A model generated the notes under the pieces. That model did not search any database and was not told the DNA's origin. It saw nothing but the letters and a program-made list of their open reading frames with translations. A DNA stretch of 61,149 bases from Xenoacremonium recifei (taxonomy: Eukaryota > Ascomycota > Sordariomycetes > Hypocreales > Nectriaceae), in NCBI GenBank assembly GCA_012184525.1, contig WOFQ01000094.1, positions 1 through 61,149 of the forward strand. Direction: 5' to 3'. Each line of letters starts with the position of its first letter. The first letter of the stretch is position 1. The position numbers and the translations under genes are program-made. Below, in pieces: positions 11,286 to 22,536 of this stretch.

Positions 11286-12660
11286 CTCATACTCCGTACA
11301 GCTTGCGGGCCCTCAATAGTTCAAGTGATCAGCAGGCGTCTTTCCAGGCTTGTAATAATTGGTCAAGGTGCTGAAATGAAGAGGGTGTGGCTACGAGCGG
11401 CGAGGTCCTCTGGACCAGACCAGGTCTTGCGCATCGTGACCCTTTGAGTTGGATCCGCCTACAAGTAAGTTGCAGGGCTGAGCTATGGCTCTATTGACCT
11501 CTATGGAGCCCTTTCTGTGGATGCCACTGTGCTAAACAGATGGATAGAGGAGAGTGTCTCGGGACGTTTAGCACAGGCGTCCTGCTAACCCGTAGTGTTA
11601 GCACACTCCGTAAGCCTGATCTCTGATGGCTGAATTAGCCCGCCCTGGTGTAACGGCCTTTGTTCTCAGGTGTGGTCTAGTCGATGAAGATGGTGACCAA
11701 GACTAGAAGCTTCTTCATCAAACTTGCCCGTCTCTCGGCTGCGGACCATGAGCTGGCATCCCGGTAACGCCCCGCCGCCGCGGTCTGCGCTTCCCCGACC
11801 CCAAACTGCGGGCAGGGCTTCTGCCAAGGACGTGCTTGGTTTGACGTCCAACGAATCAAGCGAACCGGTTGCGCTCCGAGCGCCACTAAGCGCCAGCACA
11901 TGAGACCTACATATGTACTCAAACGGCGCCGCGAGCTCTCCTCCCCCTCCCGTCCAGTAGAATCTCACCACCAGAATTGCAGCAATCTTAGTGGACGTAG
12001 ATTCCCCCCCCGACATCGGGCTGTCAAGGTCAAAGAGACTCTAACCAGGGGGTAAATCTGCAAGCTCAGTCCTTGATGAAACGGTAATCCAAAGCCTTCA
12101 TTTCTCCTTGAACTGACTAATGCAACTCTTGCAAGCCATGTGGGTAACAATTGGCTCTCGCGAGCCAACACGAGGAGCAGGAGCTGATAGCGTAGCGTCG
12201 TTCTCTTACAAGATGCAGTAGCTGGCCATCCGGTTAGGAGAACCCGGTAGAGCCAACACTGCATGTAATCTTCCGGGACGCCCGACCGACGTTAGAGCAA
12301 TGAGTCGGTGTAGTATAGCAGGTTCCTATTTGTGGCAGGATACGAGAGCTCTCTGCAGGACGCCGCGCTACGGGAGGGCCACGACGTCACGATACATCTT
12401 CCTCAGCTCTAGTCTTGCTCGCAAAGGACACCCAGGTGGTCTAGCTACTTCTCTAGTCAAGCTAATTGCGTCTATTCCGAGCCCAGGTTGAAACAATAGT
12501 CTGTCTTAGCCCGCGATATACGGGCTGGCTGGTCCATCCAGTCGCCGCCACCTGAGCCATGCTGGGAGTCATCCATACTTACGCAGGGGAGGAAGCTCAG
12601 GGCCAGATCGGCTACGTATAAGAAGACCGCATCCTCTCTGACGATTTGTCTCTTCACTCA
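11286..12660. other. Intergenic with hairpin cluster, no gene recognised
   Basis: Contains the inverted repeats at 11527-11603. Open frames on the minus strand (11666-12016) have no recognisable domain. Confidence 0.4.
11527..11603. repeat. Inverted repeats built on TGTGCTAA
   Basis: A perfect 11-bp inverted repeat, ctgtgctaaac (11527-11537) and gtttagcacag (11566-11576), with a 28-nt loop, is followed by a second hairpin, tgctaac (11583-11589) and gttagca (11597-11603). The same word is therefore present four times in 77 bases. Confidence 0.85.
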
Positions 12661-12757
12661 TCATTCTCAAGAAAAACTCATTCTCAAGAAAAACTCATTC
12701 TCAAGAAGAACTCATTCTCAAGAAGAACTCATTCTCAAGAAGAACTCATTCTCAAGA
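12661..12757. repeat. 17-bp tandem repeat, about 5.7 copies
   Basis: Five full copies and a 12-13 nt partial copy of tcattctcaagaaaaac. The first two copies carry aaaaac and the next three aagaac. It ends 65 nt before the ATG of the broken gene at 12823, so it sits where a leader or promoter would be. Confidence 0.95.
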
Positions 12758-12822
12758 CATCTTGAACCTGGCACAAGCCAAACAGGTCTTTGTTTGACTC
12801 TCGTGGCCACATTAACGTCACC

Positions 12823-13194
12823 ATGGGCTCGTCACCGAATCCCGCCGATATAGTCGACATGAAGCGAAAAGTGATTGTGCTTAAGCCACGCCCGCCGAAG
12901 ACTAAGTAATTCGATCCTGTTGAGCCCTTTCTTGACGCCATTACTTCGTTCAGGTATGTCCATGGCAGCCTTGGGCTAGACAGCCTTCTAACGTGGTATT
13001 CTCCCAGTTTTCGAGGCGAAGTTTACTCCACGGCGATCGATGCGGCTCTTGATTCGGGATTGGGACATTGGTTCCTTCTGACGGACATGATTGACCAGGA
13101 GGGTCTATATTATCGAATTGATGGGACTTTGATGGGACGGACGGGTCTGACGGGGAGTCCGACGTGGACACTCCTACATTCTCGGAGGTTTTAA
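12823..13194 (+). pseudogene. Small two-exon gene with in-frame stop
   Basis: ATG at 12823 opens a frame of 28 codons ending in KVIVLKPRPPKTK, then TAA at 12907-12909. The same frame continues FDPVEPFLDAITSF to a textbook intron (12954-13007; GTATGT, TTCTAACG, CTCCCAG), and exon 2 resumes in phase and runs to TAA at 13192 (includes RGEVYSTAIDAALDSGLGHW and DMIDQEGLYYRIDGTLMG). Without the internal stop this is a protein of about 105 residues. Intact splicing and phase on both sides of the stop suggest a recent single nonsense change (for example CAA to TAA) or a stop that is read through. No family recognised. The N-terminus resembles that of the ORF at 16044. Confidence 0.5.
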
Positions 13195-16043
13195 GAGCCT
13201 TTTCTTTTACTAATCGCCTTTTTTCCATCTTCTTCTTTTTCCCCCCAAGTATTAGTTGATTTGACACACCTTTACACATATCAACCGCAATCGCCGCCTG
13301 CGCTCAGGGTGCACCACTTTTACGACACGTCGGCAAATACAAATACAATCGTCGCCAACCTTTCGCCTGTCCCCCAAGATATCTGGATACAAGTATCTTA
13401 CACAACCTTTACACATACAGCCACCTCTCGCCCAGTCTTCGTGGATACCGAGTACTTGCGATCCAGACCATGATCAACTAGCGAGTCGGCAGTCGGTTGA
13501 CCGATTGGAACATAAGATACGAAGGCCACACTATGGCCATGTTGAGATTCGAGCCGAGGTTCTAGAGTGCTTCATCAAGCAGCGAGGGAGAACCGTCAAC
13601 TAAAGCAACATGGCCAAGCAAGACTTGGGTATTCTCTATGAGAGATGGTGACTCGTGGAAATAGCTGTGGTGGTCAGAGGTTAGCTCCTAATAATACAAA
13701 CACTAATCGTTTTTGTTTCTTTATCAAAGAGGGATCGGCCGCGAATAGAGTTCGGATCCATGACCCAATTTTGATGCATAAATAAGAGTTTAGATTGTGG
13801 CCTTAAAATAACCGTCATAGTTTCAATTATGTAGGCCCATTGGAACTCTCGTTGAGTGGTGAAAGTTCCCATCCGAGAATGGAGGCTTCTGCTGCATTTG
13901 ACTTACCGTTTTTCCACTTCGAGTATGCGCCTCTGCTGTGATGTATTAATGAGGTAAGATCTAGGCGAAAAATCAGTGCGGGACACAGGTCACAGGAGGC
14001 AGACTACTGCAGATCACTATGTACAAAGCCCGCGGTTCTCCCGGCTCAGCGTTCCGTACAACGCCCAAGGCCTTTCGGGCTTTCCTCGTATTCATTTGAA
14101 ACATGAGGGTATCCGGCGAATTCTCTAGCGGATTTCCTGGCTACGTGGCGAAGGTGAAATGACGTCGCGCAGTCGCGCAGGTGACTTCAATTTCGGTAGC
14201 CCCCAGAATGTCGGTTGCCCTCTGTTGCTATCGTAGCTAAAGTGAGTGCCATTCAGCTTCAACTAGGTGCCAATCGCAATATTCGAGAGTCAAGTGTCCT
14301 CAAGATCTGAGAGCCTCATAGAAGGCGGTAAGGAGATCCAACTGGAACAGCTTCATTTGACCCTGCGTCTCGTGCCTTCATTAAGAATTGCTGGCTAACC
14401 AGCCTTCCGTAGATACTACAGGCTCTAAGCTTGATAAAAATGTGTGAATGTCCTGCGACCAGCCCTAGAACCCCCACACAAGGGTCAACCGGGGTGTCCT
14501 GTTCCTGAATTCAGTAGCACCCAACTCCCGGGCCTTGCATGGAAGCTAAGCTCCAGGGCCGGGAAGCTCAGCTCTGGTGGGTACAGTACGGAAGATACGG
14601 AAGGCTATTTGACCAAGTGTGGGGAACTGTAGGCAGTGCGTCACGTCACAAGATCCAGACCTCCCGTCGACAGGGCGAAATGGTTGAGAGCTTGACAGCC
14701 AACCGGTCACGTGTACTCCTGACATCGAGGCACAGGCCATTGAGGGCCGGAGGGTGATTGCGTTCTCGCTCACCCCGTCCGTTCTCAGTTCTGCGTCTGT
14801 TCTCAGTTCTGCGGATCGCGCCCCGAGAGCGGAGGTGGGACGACAACGCACCTCAGCCCCGAGGTGGGCGAGTGAGCCAGAACACTCAACCAATGTCGTC
14901 TGCACTCGCTGATAAATTGTTCCTAGATCGGTCAAATGGGTCATTTAGACCCAAGTCTTGGGTCTCAGAACTTGGCAGAGGCGGCTGTGACCCCGTGTAA
15001 GACCAATACTTGTCACCAAAATTCCGGCAAGCGGCATCTCAGGGCGTGGCGATAGTGGTAGGGGGGCAAAGCGAGACGGGCGTTCAGTACGGGGATTGTG
15101 GTAAAGAGCTGTTTTCGAGCTCCTACAGCGGTGCTGGCATGGCTCGCTGCATGTCTGAGTGCGCGTTAGCAGCGCGGCCAGTCATGTTGACTTTTGCCAC
15201 TCACTCAGCCTCGTGGGTTTTTACAGTTCAACCCAATTAACATAAGACGATGACTGGAGGATGTTCAGTCCGGTTGCAACAAAGACCTTTTATGGGCACC
15301 ATGTGCAGACAGATTTTGGACCCTCTCCGGCGCCCTACGCTTGTCGTCGATGCACAAGATGGCTGCCATCACATGCTTCCTTAGCGACGGTCCCCAAACA
15401 AAGTGAGGCCCGCGCACAATCCTTCTGTCCTGATATAGTGATCGACCTATCCGTATGCATTTGAAACTGAGTCAGAGCAAGGCGGGAGGATCCTGGGAGT
15501 ATGGCGCTGATAAGATGACGGCACCGTGAAGCGGCTTTCCTGCGATACCCCCTTCTCCTCAGCTTACAGGAGACCTCCGCCGAGCCTGGCGTGGGATCAC
15601 AACCAATAGACGGTCAGTGCTATCAAGGCCAGAATACTGCGTGCCAAGCTGGAGAGCTGAGCCGAGATCGTCGCGGCCGGAACCGAAGTCCTCAAGATGC
15701 ACATCAAGCGCACGCACCCAAAGTGGTGAGAGGCGAGGCGATACCATCATATCCCTCTTTTCCCGCTACTTGATCTGGGCGCTCGTTGCAAAAATGACCC
15801 GACCAAGCACCCTTCGCCCCCTTTTGATCGACGTCTGCTTCTCCCGCTTGTCAGTACGTACGTGGTCATGTTCCTCTGTCCTTCATTCCTAGCTCCTACT
15901 GTGAAATGTTTTAAACAGCATCTCCTTCCCATCCCTGAGACCTGGCACCTCGCTCTTCCTTCTCAGCCACGCTTGAGATTCAGTCGACTATCACTCATCT
16001 CCATTTCCTCTACCGACACGGCACACCTATTCCTCCTGTCATC
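13195..16043. other. Intergenic, no gene recognised
   Basis: About 2.8 kb. Short frames only. A near-duplicate gttctcagttctgcg occurs twice at about 14780-14815, and a perfect palindromic arm pair (gacccaag/cttgggtc) lies near 14950-14966. The last 150 bases are C/T-rich and look like a leader for the ORF at 16044. Confidence 0.45.
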
Positions 16044-16148
16044 ATGGCTGTCCGTATAGTGATCGTACCCAAGCCCCCGTCGCCCCGGCCGAAATAGTGG
16101 CCGGCGTCATACGCTGAAGGACCTGTTACTTCATGGTGGACTCATCTC
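16044..16148 (+). pseudogene. Short Lys/Pro ORF with in-frame TAG, exon 1
   Basis: ATG in context tcatcATGG opens MAVRIVIVPKPPSPRPK, then TAG at 16095-16097, and the frame continues for 17 codons (WPASYAEGPVTSWWTHL) to a GTATGC donor at 16149 with TTTTCTGACC branch-like sequence downstream. This matches the layout at 12823: basic/Pro N-terminus, stop, 15-17 codons, GTATG donor. Downstream fragments such as a frame reading NKYGKDVWWRG near 16325 suggest more exons that I cannot connect. A remnant or a read-through gene; function unknown. Confidence 0.35.
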
Positions 16149-17300
16149 GTATGCCTCCTGCTGTTCAACACTCGACGTTTTCTGACCAACTTTTCAAGGC
16201 CAACTAGTACCCTACTACTGCTCGCTCACCCACCACCGATCCCTCTTCAACTCGGGGCCCAGACGATCCCCTCACTGCAATATTCCTCTCCCCCACCGCA
16301 ATGCTCCTCGGCCTTTCGCAACAAGTACGGCAAAGATGTCTGGTGGCGCGGTGTCAGATCTCGGTGTTTTTTTCATGCCTTTATTTTTTTTTTATTCTCA
16401 TTTAGATTCCCCAGTTTATGTTGATGGCTCGAAAATACACAATGATAGATAGAACTTATGGTATTTTAAGGTAGCGAATACATTGGTAAACCCCGCCCTC
16501 ACGTGGATTACTGTAGCACCCAGAGGCTCAACGCCCGCCATTTTTTTCTAAGATTCATTGTCCATAATATATATCGAGAAACCCCGTCACTCACGTAGAT
16601 ATCAAAGATGTCTTAAATTGAAACACCCAGAGGCTTAACGCACGCCTTTTTTTTTTTTCCTTTCCTTTTTTTTTTTTTTTTAAACAAAGATTCATTTCCC
16701 CCGCGGTATATCGGGAGGCCTCTGCTTGTCCCGAGTGCGGATTTCCCAGATGTCCGAATTGCAACACCCAGAGGCCCAACGTCGTATTTTCACCTTGAGC
16801 GGTTTATTTCACGTATACATATTTGCCACGGAGACGTCGTTGGTTGTGATATCACGTGGAACGTCTTCGCGGGTAAATTGACGAATAGAACTCTCAGCTG
16901 CCATTCTCAGCCCAGTGTGGTTGAGGCCAGCATCAGTCTTGCACATGATAGGTAGCCTTTGCACATCTGGACCCCGGCTCCAACGAACCTGCAAGGCGAG
17001 GACTGATGGCTGCCAGTCCATCCTCTGGCGAATCAACAGTCGACCGGTCAACGAGGACTTTGTCACACGGTGCGTACTGCATCTGTGCGATCACCTCGAA
17101 TGCAGCTGCAGGGTGGCTTGATGCGGCTCTGTCAGTCTTGCTCAGATGTGCAATTAGGGTGTGCTTACGAGTGAGGCGATGCGTTTGCAATGTTGGGTTG
17201 GAGATAAAGACATGCCATCCCCCTCGCAGGAAGAAAGCTGTCTACTTTTCTTAGACAGCCAAAATCCGGAGTATCAGCAAACTCCGTGCCGTCTTGAGCC
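16149..17300. other. Repeat-bearing intergenic region
   Basis: Contains long T tracts (about 16364-16394 and 16647-16681) and the diverged tandem array below. A minus-strand frame at 16809-17066 (ending REDVPRDITTNDVSVANMYT) looks mildly protein-like, overlapping another minus-strand frame to 17190; I cannot join them and recognise no family. Confidence 0.4.
16485..16800. repeat. Three diverged tandem copies of a ~110-140 bp unit
   Basis: The word cacccagaggcYYaacg occurs at 16517, 16624 and 16765. Copies 1 and 2 also share a T tract, then aagattcatt, then a tatatcg word after it, in the same order. Copies differ by substitutions and T-tract length, so the duplication is old. Confidence 0.75.
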
Positions 17301-18404
17301 ATGGCTCCAAGCCTTACAGCGATCGCTCAAATCTTGGAGCTGCAGTTGCGGAACATCATGAATCGCCCGACACCTGATATCGAGAGTCAATCTGCTCCGC
17401 AACCTCCTCAGCATACTGAAACATTTCAGACTGATGCGACTGTCGTCGAAGGCACCCAACCATAGCCCCGTCTTTCCTGAGTAATATGCTGATGATGGAT
17501 TCAAGACAGCGAGACGCCGACTCGTCTTTCCATGGGTAAGTACCCTAACTAGCGGAAGAGCATTTACCGACCGACCGAAACAGACGAGCCGGGCCTCCCG
17601 GGCATCTGTTCTATCCAGCGAGAAGACAACACCCACATGAATGTTCCACTTCACACCAGAGCTGTCATGTACAGCCTAAATAGCGAGAGCGTAGCTATAG
17701 AGAAGCTATTCCTCGAAGTCATGGAAGCCGCGGAGACCGACAAGGGAGCGTACGAGAAAATGAACAATGAACTTATGGACCGCTTGGTTCGGATTAGTAT
17801 GCCCGTAACTCCCCTTCGACAACTCCAGCTGACATATAGCAGAGAATCTCCAGGTTCTCACCAGGACGACGGCCTCGTGGATCAAATCGGACAAGAACGC
17901 ACTAAAGACCTTCGCCGACTTTTCTAGATTGAAGGGAGCAGAGGAGTATGCATCGGTACTTGAGAAGAGCATCGATGACTGTGTTCTGCTGACGTCGATG
18001 ACGAGCCTGGAATATCGGGCACAAATGTCCATGGGTAATAGGTTCGGGAGATGGCTTTTTGTCAGTTCTAACTGCCCTGTGATGTATGAGATGAGGCTAA
18101 TGAACTGCAGTCACCGTTTGCAACCAAGAACGAGGATGAACATGCCACGTATTTCGAGTGGCCGGACCGCACACCCCGCTGGATCGTTCTATTCGCCTTG
18201 ATCTTCCCAGTCAGCGTCCTTTGTGCAGTTCCCATGGCGCTTCTAGCTCTCCAAGTGACTTCTATGGGAGGGCAGCTTGCCATATGTGTGGCAGCTCTCG
18301 TAATGGTCAATCTCTTGATGATCACGATTCTCGAGCAGCAAGACATGGTGCCTATCTTTGCTGTCACTTTTGCCAGTTTGCTGGCTGCTATGCTGAAGAA
18401 CTGA
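17301..18404 (+). CDS. Uncharacterised protein with C-terminal membrane helices
   Basis: ATG at 17301 (MAPSLTAIAQILELQLRNIM). Later exons are well supported: 17506(?)-17535, 17584-17796, 17843-18060 and 18111-18404, with introns of 48, 46 and 50 nt (GTAAGT, GTATGC, GTCAGT donors; CAG acceptors) that keep one frame. The first intron is uncertain: the ATG frame reaches TAG at 17463, and removing 17386-17505 is phase-compatible and would give 279 residues. The middle is helical and acidic/basic (AIEKLFLEVMEAAETDKG, then LEKSIDDCVLL); the end has two strong hydrophobic helices separated by a short loop. The final VPIFAVTFASLLAAML resembles the last helix of DUF6594-type proteins, but the rest does not clearly fit, so I leave the family open. 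It may be partly degraded at the 5' end. Confidence 0.5.
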
Positions 18405-20034
18405 TGCCAACAAGGAATTGTCGCCGAACAGGTTCAAAAAAGTACAGAAACGGGATGTATGGCAAGGAAGGAGGATTAATTTGTCACGTTGGAGCTCTTT
18501 CTCTCCTTATGTATAGAATCGGGGCTTGGATACCTCTCTGTATTGTATGATAAAAGTGTTAATAGGGAGTTTTGATTGAGAATGCAAGTCTAAGAAGGCC
18601 TCGGATATATGGCATCAAAGTATCTGCTTAAGTACCTGGTAGCGAAGAGTGTGAACGGCAAAGGTGTCTGGGGAAGATGAGAGAGACAAGAGGGAGCCAA
18701 GAGAAGCCCCGCCCCATGGGGGACAACAACAAGGGGAGTGAGGGGAGGTCTCAGAGAATCAGATTCTCCGGGGAGCCTAGCCTAAGCCAAACAGCCATAC
18801 TAGGCAGAATCTATCTTAGAGAAGCATCAGATTCCAGCCGAGCGGAGAGTTCAAGTCCAACTTGAAAGGTTATGAGGACCATCTGTTGATCTAAGAGCTG
18901 AGCCAGTGGCTTCGAGAACGAGGACGTTCACTAGACAAGGGCAAGCTCTCTCCTTGGTTTCCTTTGGGACAAACGGTGGACACCCAGAAGGGCCACTTCG
19001 ATAGAGACAGCCTGGGACAAGAACCGTTGGGGATGAAGAGCAAGTGAACAGCCCCGTTGCGTTGGGCCGCAACAAAAGGATCCTTGCTGGCTTCTAGAGG
19101 GCGGGCTGATCGATCATCCATCGCTCCTACTTGGCTGCCCTTCACTTCCGGGACACGATGCCATGCTGAGGCAGACACCGGGGCATTCACCACTGCACTC
19201 GTGAGTATGGACAGAACGGGCCGTTGAACACTACCCGGACATCGGCTTAGCCACGCTTTTCGAGGAGCCTCTTAGAGAGGCTTGAGGCAGTGAAGGGAAG
19301 AAGGCCGGTCTGCCTCAAGCTCAGCCCCCCAGCACTGCCTCCCTCCCATGGAAGACAGCGCCGGCAGAATCCGAACCTTCAGTCTTCGACGGCTGGATAA
19401 AGTCTGGTCCAATCAACATCAATCAGCATCCAGATAACCCAATCACCGCAACACCGCCCAATCATAGGCTAGAAGAAACGTGCAAGCCCAGCAGAGATGC
19501 ACAAAAGTCCAGTGCATATGCGAGTTGTGTCCCGCAAGCCACCTCAATGAGGCGCTTTAGGTGAAAGTGAGTGAGTGGAACTTCGGGGTGTCATGCGAGA
19601 CTGACAGCTGCCGTCAAATGGCGTCAGTCTTGCAGTAAAATGCAGATTCCCTCCATTGAGTTGAGCCCAAATGCTTCAGCCTCAATTCTTGGGCGGTGGT
19701 GAGGAGGGGCATGTCGGGCCTCAAAACCGGGGTTGCCGATGGTTGCCTTGCACGTTGATTGGGGGCGAGACACAATCATTCAACCGACTGGCAATGTGCC
19801 CACTTGAACCAAGGTCTCAGACCCTCGAGCGTGCCGTCTCAAGCGCGCGGCTATTGACCTCTCATATTCTCTGAGATACAGGACTGTTAGTGGGCTCTTA
19901 TATATTCACAAGGCTCGGTGCCGCTCGGGATATTGCTTTGCTTCTCATAAATCATAACTCCTATCTAGCCAGACGTACAAGTGGTTATCATGCCAGTCCA
20001 TATCATTACATCCCTCACTCCTCCCTGTTGACAA
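18405..20034. other. Intergenic between the two-TM gene and MCM5
   Basis: About 1.6 kb with short open frames only; no gene recognised. It contains the 3' ends of the flanking convergent genes. Confidence 0.5.
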
Positions 20035-22354
20035 TTATGCGCCGTTCCGGTACACCTGTGCACCCTGATTCCTGAACATAATGGTATCTCTCCGCTGCAT
20101 AATCATCAACGCCCGGTTCAATGCCTGCTCGCTATACCCCTTGCCCTCACACATCTCCCTCCTCAAAGTCGCCAAGCTCGTGCTCCAGCCGATGGGCAAC
20201 CGACGCTTGAGCTCAGCCTCCACGCGGTTCACCTCCTCGTTCAACTCGCGGCCGCCCTGGTTGCTGCCTTGGTTGACAGCGTCCATGGTCGAGCAGAGGA
20301 AGAGGCGGATGGCTTCGTCAACATGGGCCTCCGTGGCGATGGGAGAGAGGGTGAGCTTGGCGAGAGATTCTGTGATTCGCACGATGGCCTCGAGCTGACG
20401 AACGGTAATGGGAATGGAGGAGCGGGCATTAGCTTCCAGTTCGGCTGAGTGAACCTGTCGTCTGATAGAGACAAAGTGAGATGACAACTTCTCAGCTGCC
20501 TCTGAACTCAATCGAGGGGCACACCGACTGGTTTATTGTCAGTTGAACTGCGTGGTCAGGGGGGGTCTGGTTAACTTACGTTTTGCAATATGTGACGTAT
20601 CTTCGCATCTTCTCAACTGGGATTTCCGACTCGGCGACCTCCTCAACTCCTTGACCGCCCATATGAATTCCCATCACATGCTTGGCTATCCTTTCGTCCT
20701 TCTCGCGTGTATGTTCGTCCTTTACTATAAATATCATGTCAAAACGCGACAGAATCGTAGTCTGGAAGTCGATATTCTCTCCTGGGCTCTTCATATCGTC
20801 GTAGCGACCGAAGATTGGGTTGGCAGCAGCCAGCACTGAGGTTCGTGCGTTCAGGATCGTTGTGATACCAGCTTTGGCAATAGAGATGGTCTGTTGCTCC
20901 ATAGCCTCGTGAATGGCGACTCGGTCCTCGTCTCGCATCTTGTCGAACTCATCTATACACACTACTCCACCGTCTGCCAAAACCATTGCTCCTCCTTCGA
21001 GGTAAAACTCTCGGGTGGACTGATCTCGTTGGACAGATGCAGTCAAACCGGCGGCCGATGAACCCTTACCGGACGTATAGATGGAAATAGGGGAAGCCTT
21101 TTCGACAAACTTGAGTAGCTGGGACTTGGCTGTACCAGGGTCACCCAGGAGAAGAACGTTGATGTCTCCTCTGAGCTTCATCCCGTCAGGCAAGATCTTC
21201 TTGGATCCGCCTAGTAGTAGGCATAGAATGGCTTTCTTGATGTCTCGGTTACCGTAAATTGAGGGCGCAATGCAGTCAGCCATAATGTTATACAGGTCCG
21301 GCCGCCGGCTCAACTCAAGGAACTCTTGTTCCTCCTCCTCGGAGAAGGTCACATTCCCCTTAGCAGCTTGGTCAATGTCGGTCTGAATGCCAACTGCTCG
21401 GAGGTAGGGGGTTCTGATGGCGACAGCGCCACCAGTCGATGAGTTCTTGGAGGCTTTGTTCTGGTAGATCGAGAAGATGCCCATAACAGTACATCTCGAC
21501 CCCGGAACGACACGATTCGTCAGATATCGGTCCGCCGAGATGAGGACGTGTCTCGGCAGCTCTCCCACAGGGACTTGGTCAGGGGCTTCTTGCAGTTTAA
21601 TAATCTGCTGGTCGACGAAGCGGCTCTTCTCATGTCGCACGAAGTAGGGGTCCAAGGGGCATTTAGGGGTCGGGTCGCCGGGCATCGACTTGCGACCGCA
21701 CTGGCGCGGCAGCGTGACACCTGTGAAGCCGCCGAGGATGGGGATGGTCTCGGTATGTTGGCAATTGCGGCACTGGATCGACAGCTCTGTCGCCTTGGAA
21801 GACATAACAGAGGCGCCAATCACAATACCCGGCACTCGGACCAACCGCGCAATTGTCATAGAGTCGAGATTTCGGATGGAGACGTCGTCCGCATTTGAGT
21901 GGAGGAGAAGCTGGTGGTCGGGGAGATCGACCTTCGGCTCATGAGGAAAGACTATTCGATGCGTGCATTTCTTGAGGGCAGCTTCGAACTAGAAACGGTG
22001 AGCAGGTATAGCTTGACATTTAGCAGAATGACTTACCAGAGGGATGACCTCCGCGGGCTCTGACGCCAGCCGATGCGCCAGCTCCTCGTTGAAGCTGATA
22101 AGGTCATTGATGTCGACATCGCAGTAGTATTTCTTCAACAGCGCATTCTCTCGTAGTTGATCTCTGCAGAACAGTCAGGGCCTGCACAGGCATGTACCAT
22201 CGATGATCATTGCACACCTGTAGACGAAATTGTTGTCAAGTCGGAAGTCGAGGATGAAGGTCTCGAGCTGCGTTTGGATTTGGACACGGGTATCAGAATT
22301 CTCCCCGAAAGACGGGTCGAAGACATGCGTCGAATAGACAGACTGGCGATCCAT
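20035..22354 (-). CDS. MCM5: DNA replication licensing factor Mcm5
   Basis: Exons on the minus strand: 22354-22218, 22163-22037, 21988-20580 and 20527-20035, giving 721 residues, the usual length in filamentous fungi. Introns of 54, 48 and 52 nt have GT-AG ends. Mcm5 is one subunit of the Mcm2-7 helicase that is loaded on origins and unwinds DNA in the nucleus. Visible features: N-terminal MCM domain; zinc-binding cysteines near residues 161, 164, 185 and 198; Walker A GDPGTAKS near 370; Walker B CIDEFDKM near 432; arginine-finger SRFD near 502; C-terminal helical region with RSSIPITVRQLEAIVRI. All catalytic motifs are intact. The start (MDRQSVYSTHVFDPSF) is in strong context (CGCCATGG). It is divergent from VPS54, with MluI boxes in the shared promoter. 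Confidence 0.97.
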
Positions 22355-22499
22355 GGCGAACGAGGTCGTATGCGAGGTGTCGTTGTTCGTCTCGTCGCCG
22401 CAGGTGAAGTTGGTGGAGCGGAATCGTTGCTACGGTGCGAGCCTGGATCGTGGATATGGAGGGGTTTGCAAAGTGGAAGGGAGCCGTTAATTCGGGGCG

Positions 22500-22536
22500 A
22501 CGCGTGACGCCCTTCAGGAGACGCGTCTTTTCGCGT
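22500..22536. promoter_or_regulatory. Cluster of MluI cell-cycle boxes upstream of MCM5
   Basis: Two ACGCGT sites (22500-22505 and 22521-22526) and an adjacent TTTTCGCG (22528-22535) lie 146-180 bp upstream of the MCM5 start codon. In yeasts ACGCGT is the binding site of the MBF (Mbp1-Swi6) G1/S factor, which controls replication genes. Function here is inferred from motif and position. Confidence 0.65.

Noticed and set aside
12950..13279. 109-codon minus-strand frame opposite the small broken gene
   Set aside because: The plus strand has a textbook intron and in-phase exons there; the minus frame is its shadow.
20081..20398. Plus-strand open frame opposite MCM5
   Set aside because: Antisense shadow of the conserved Mcm5 C-terminal exon.
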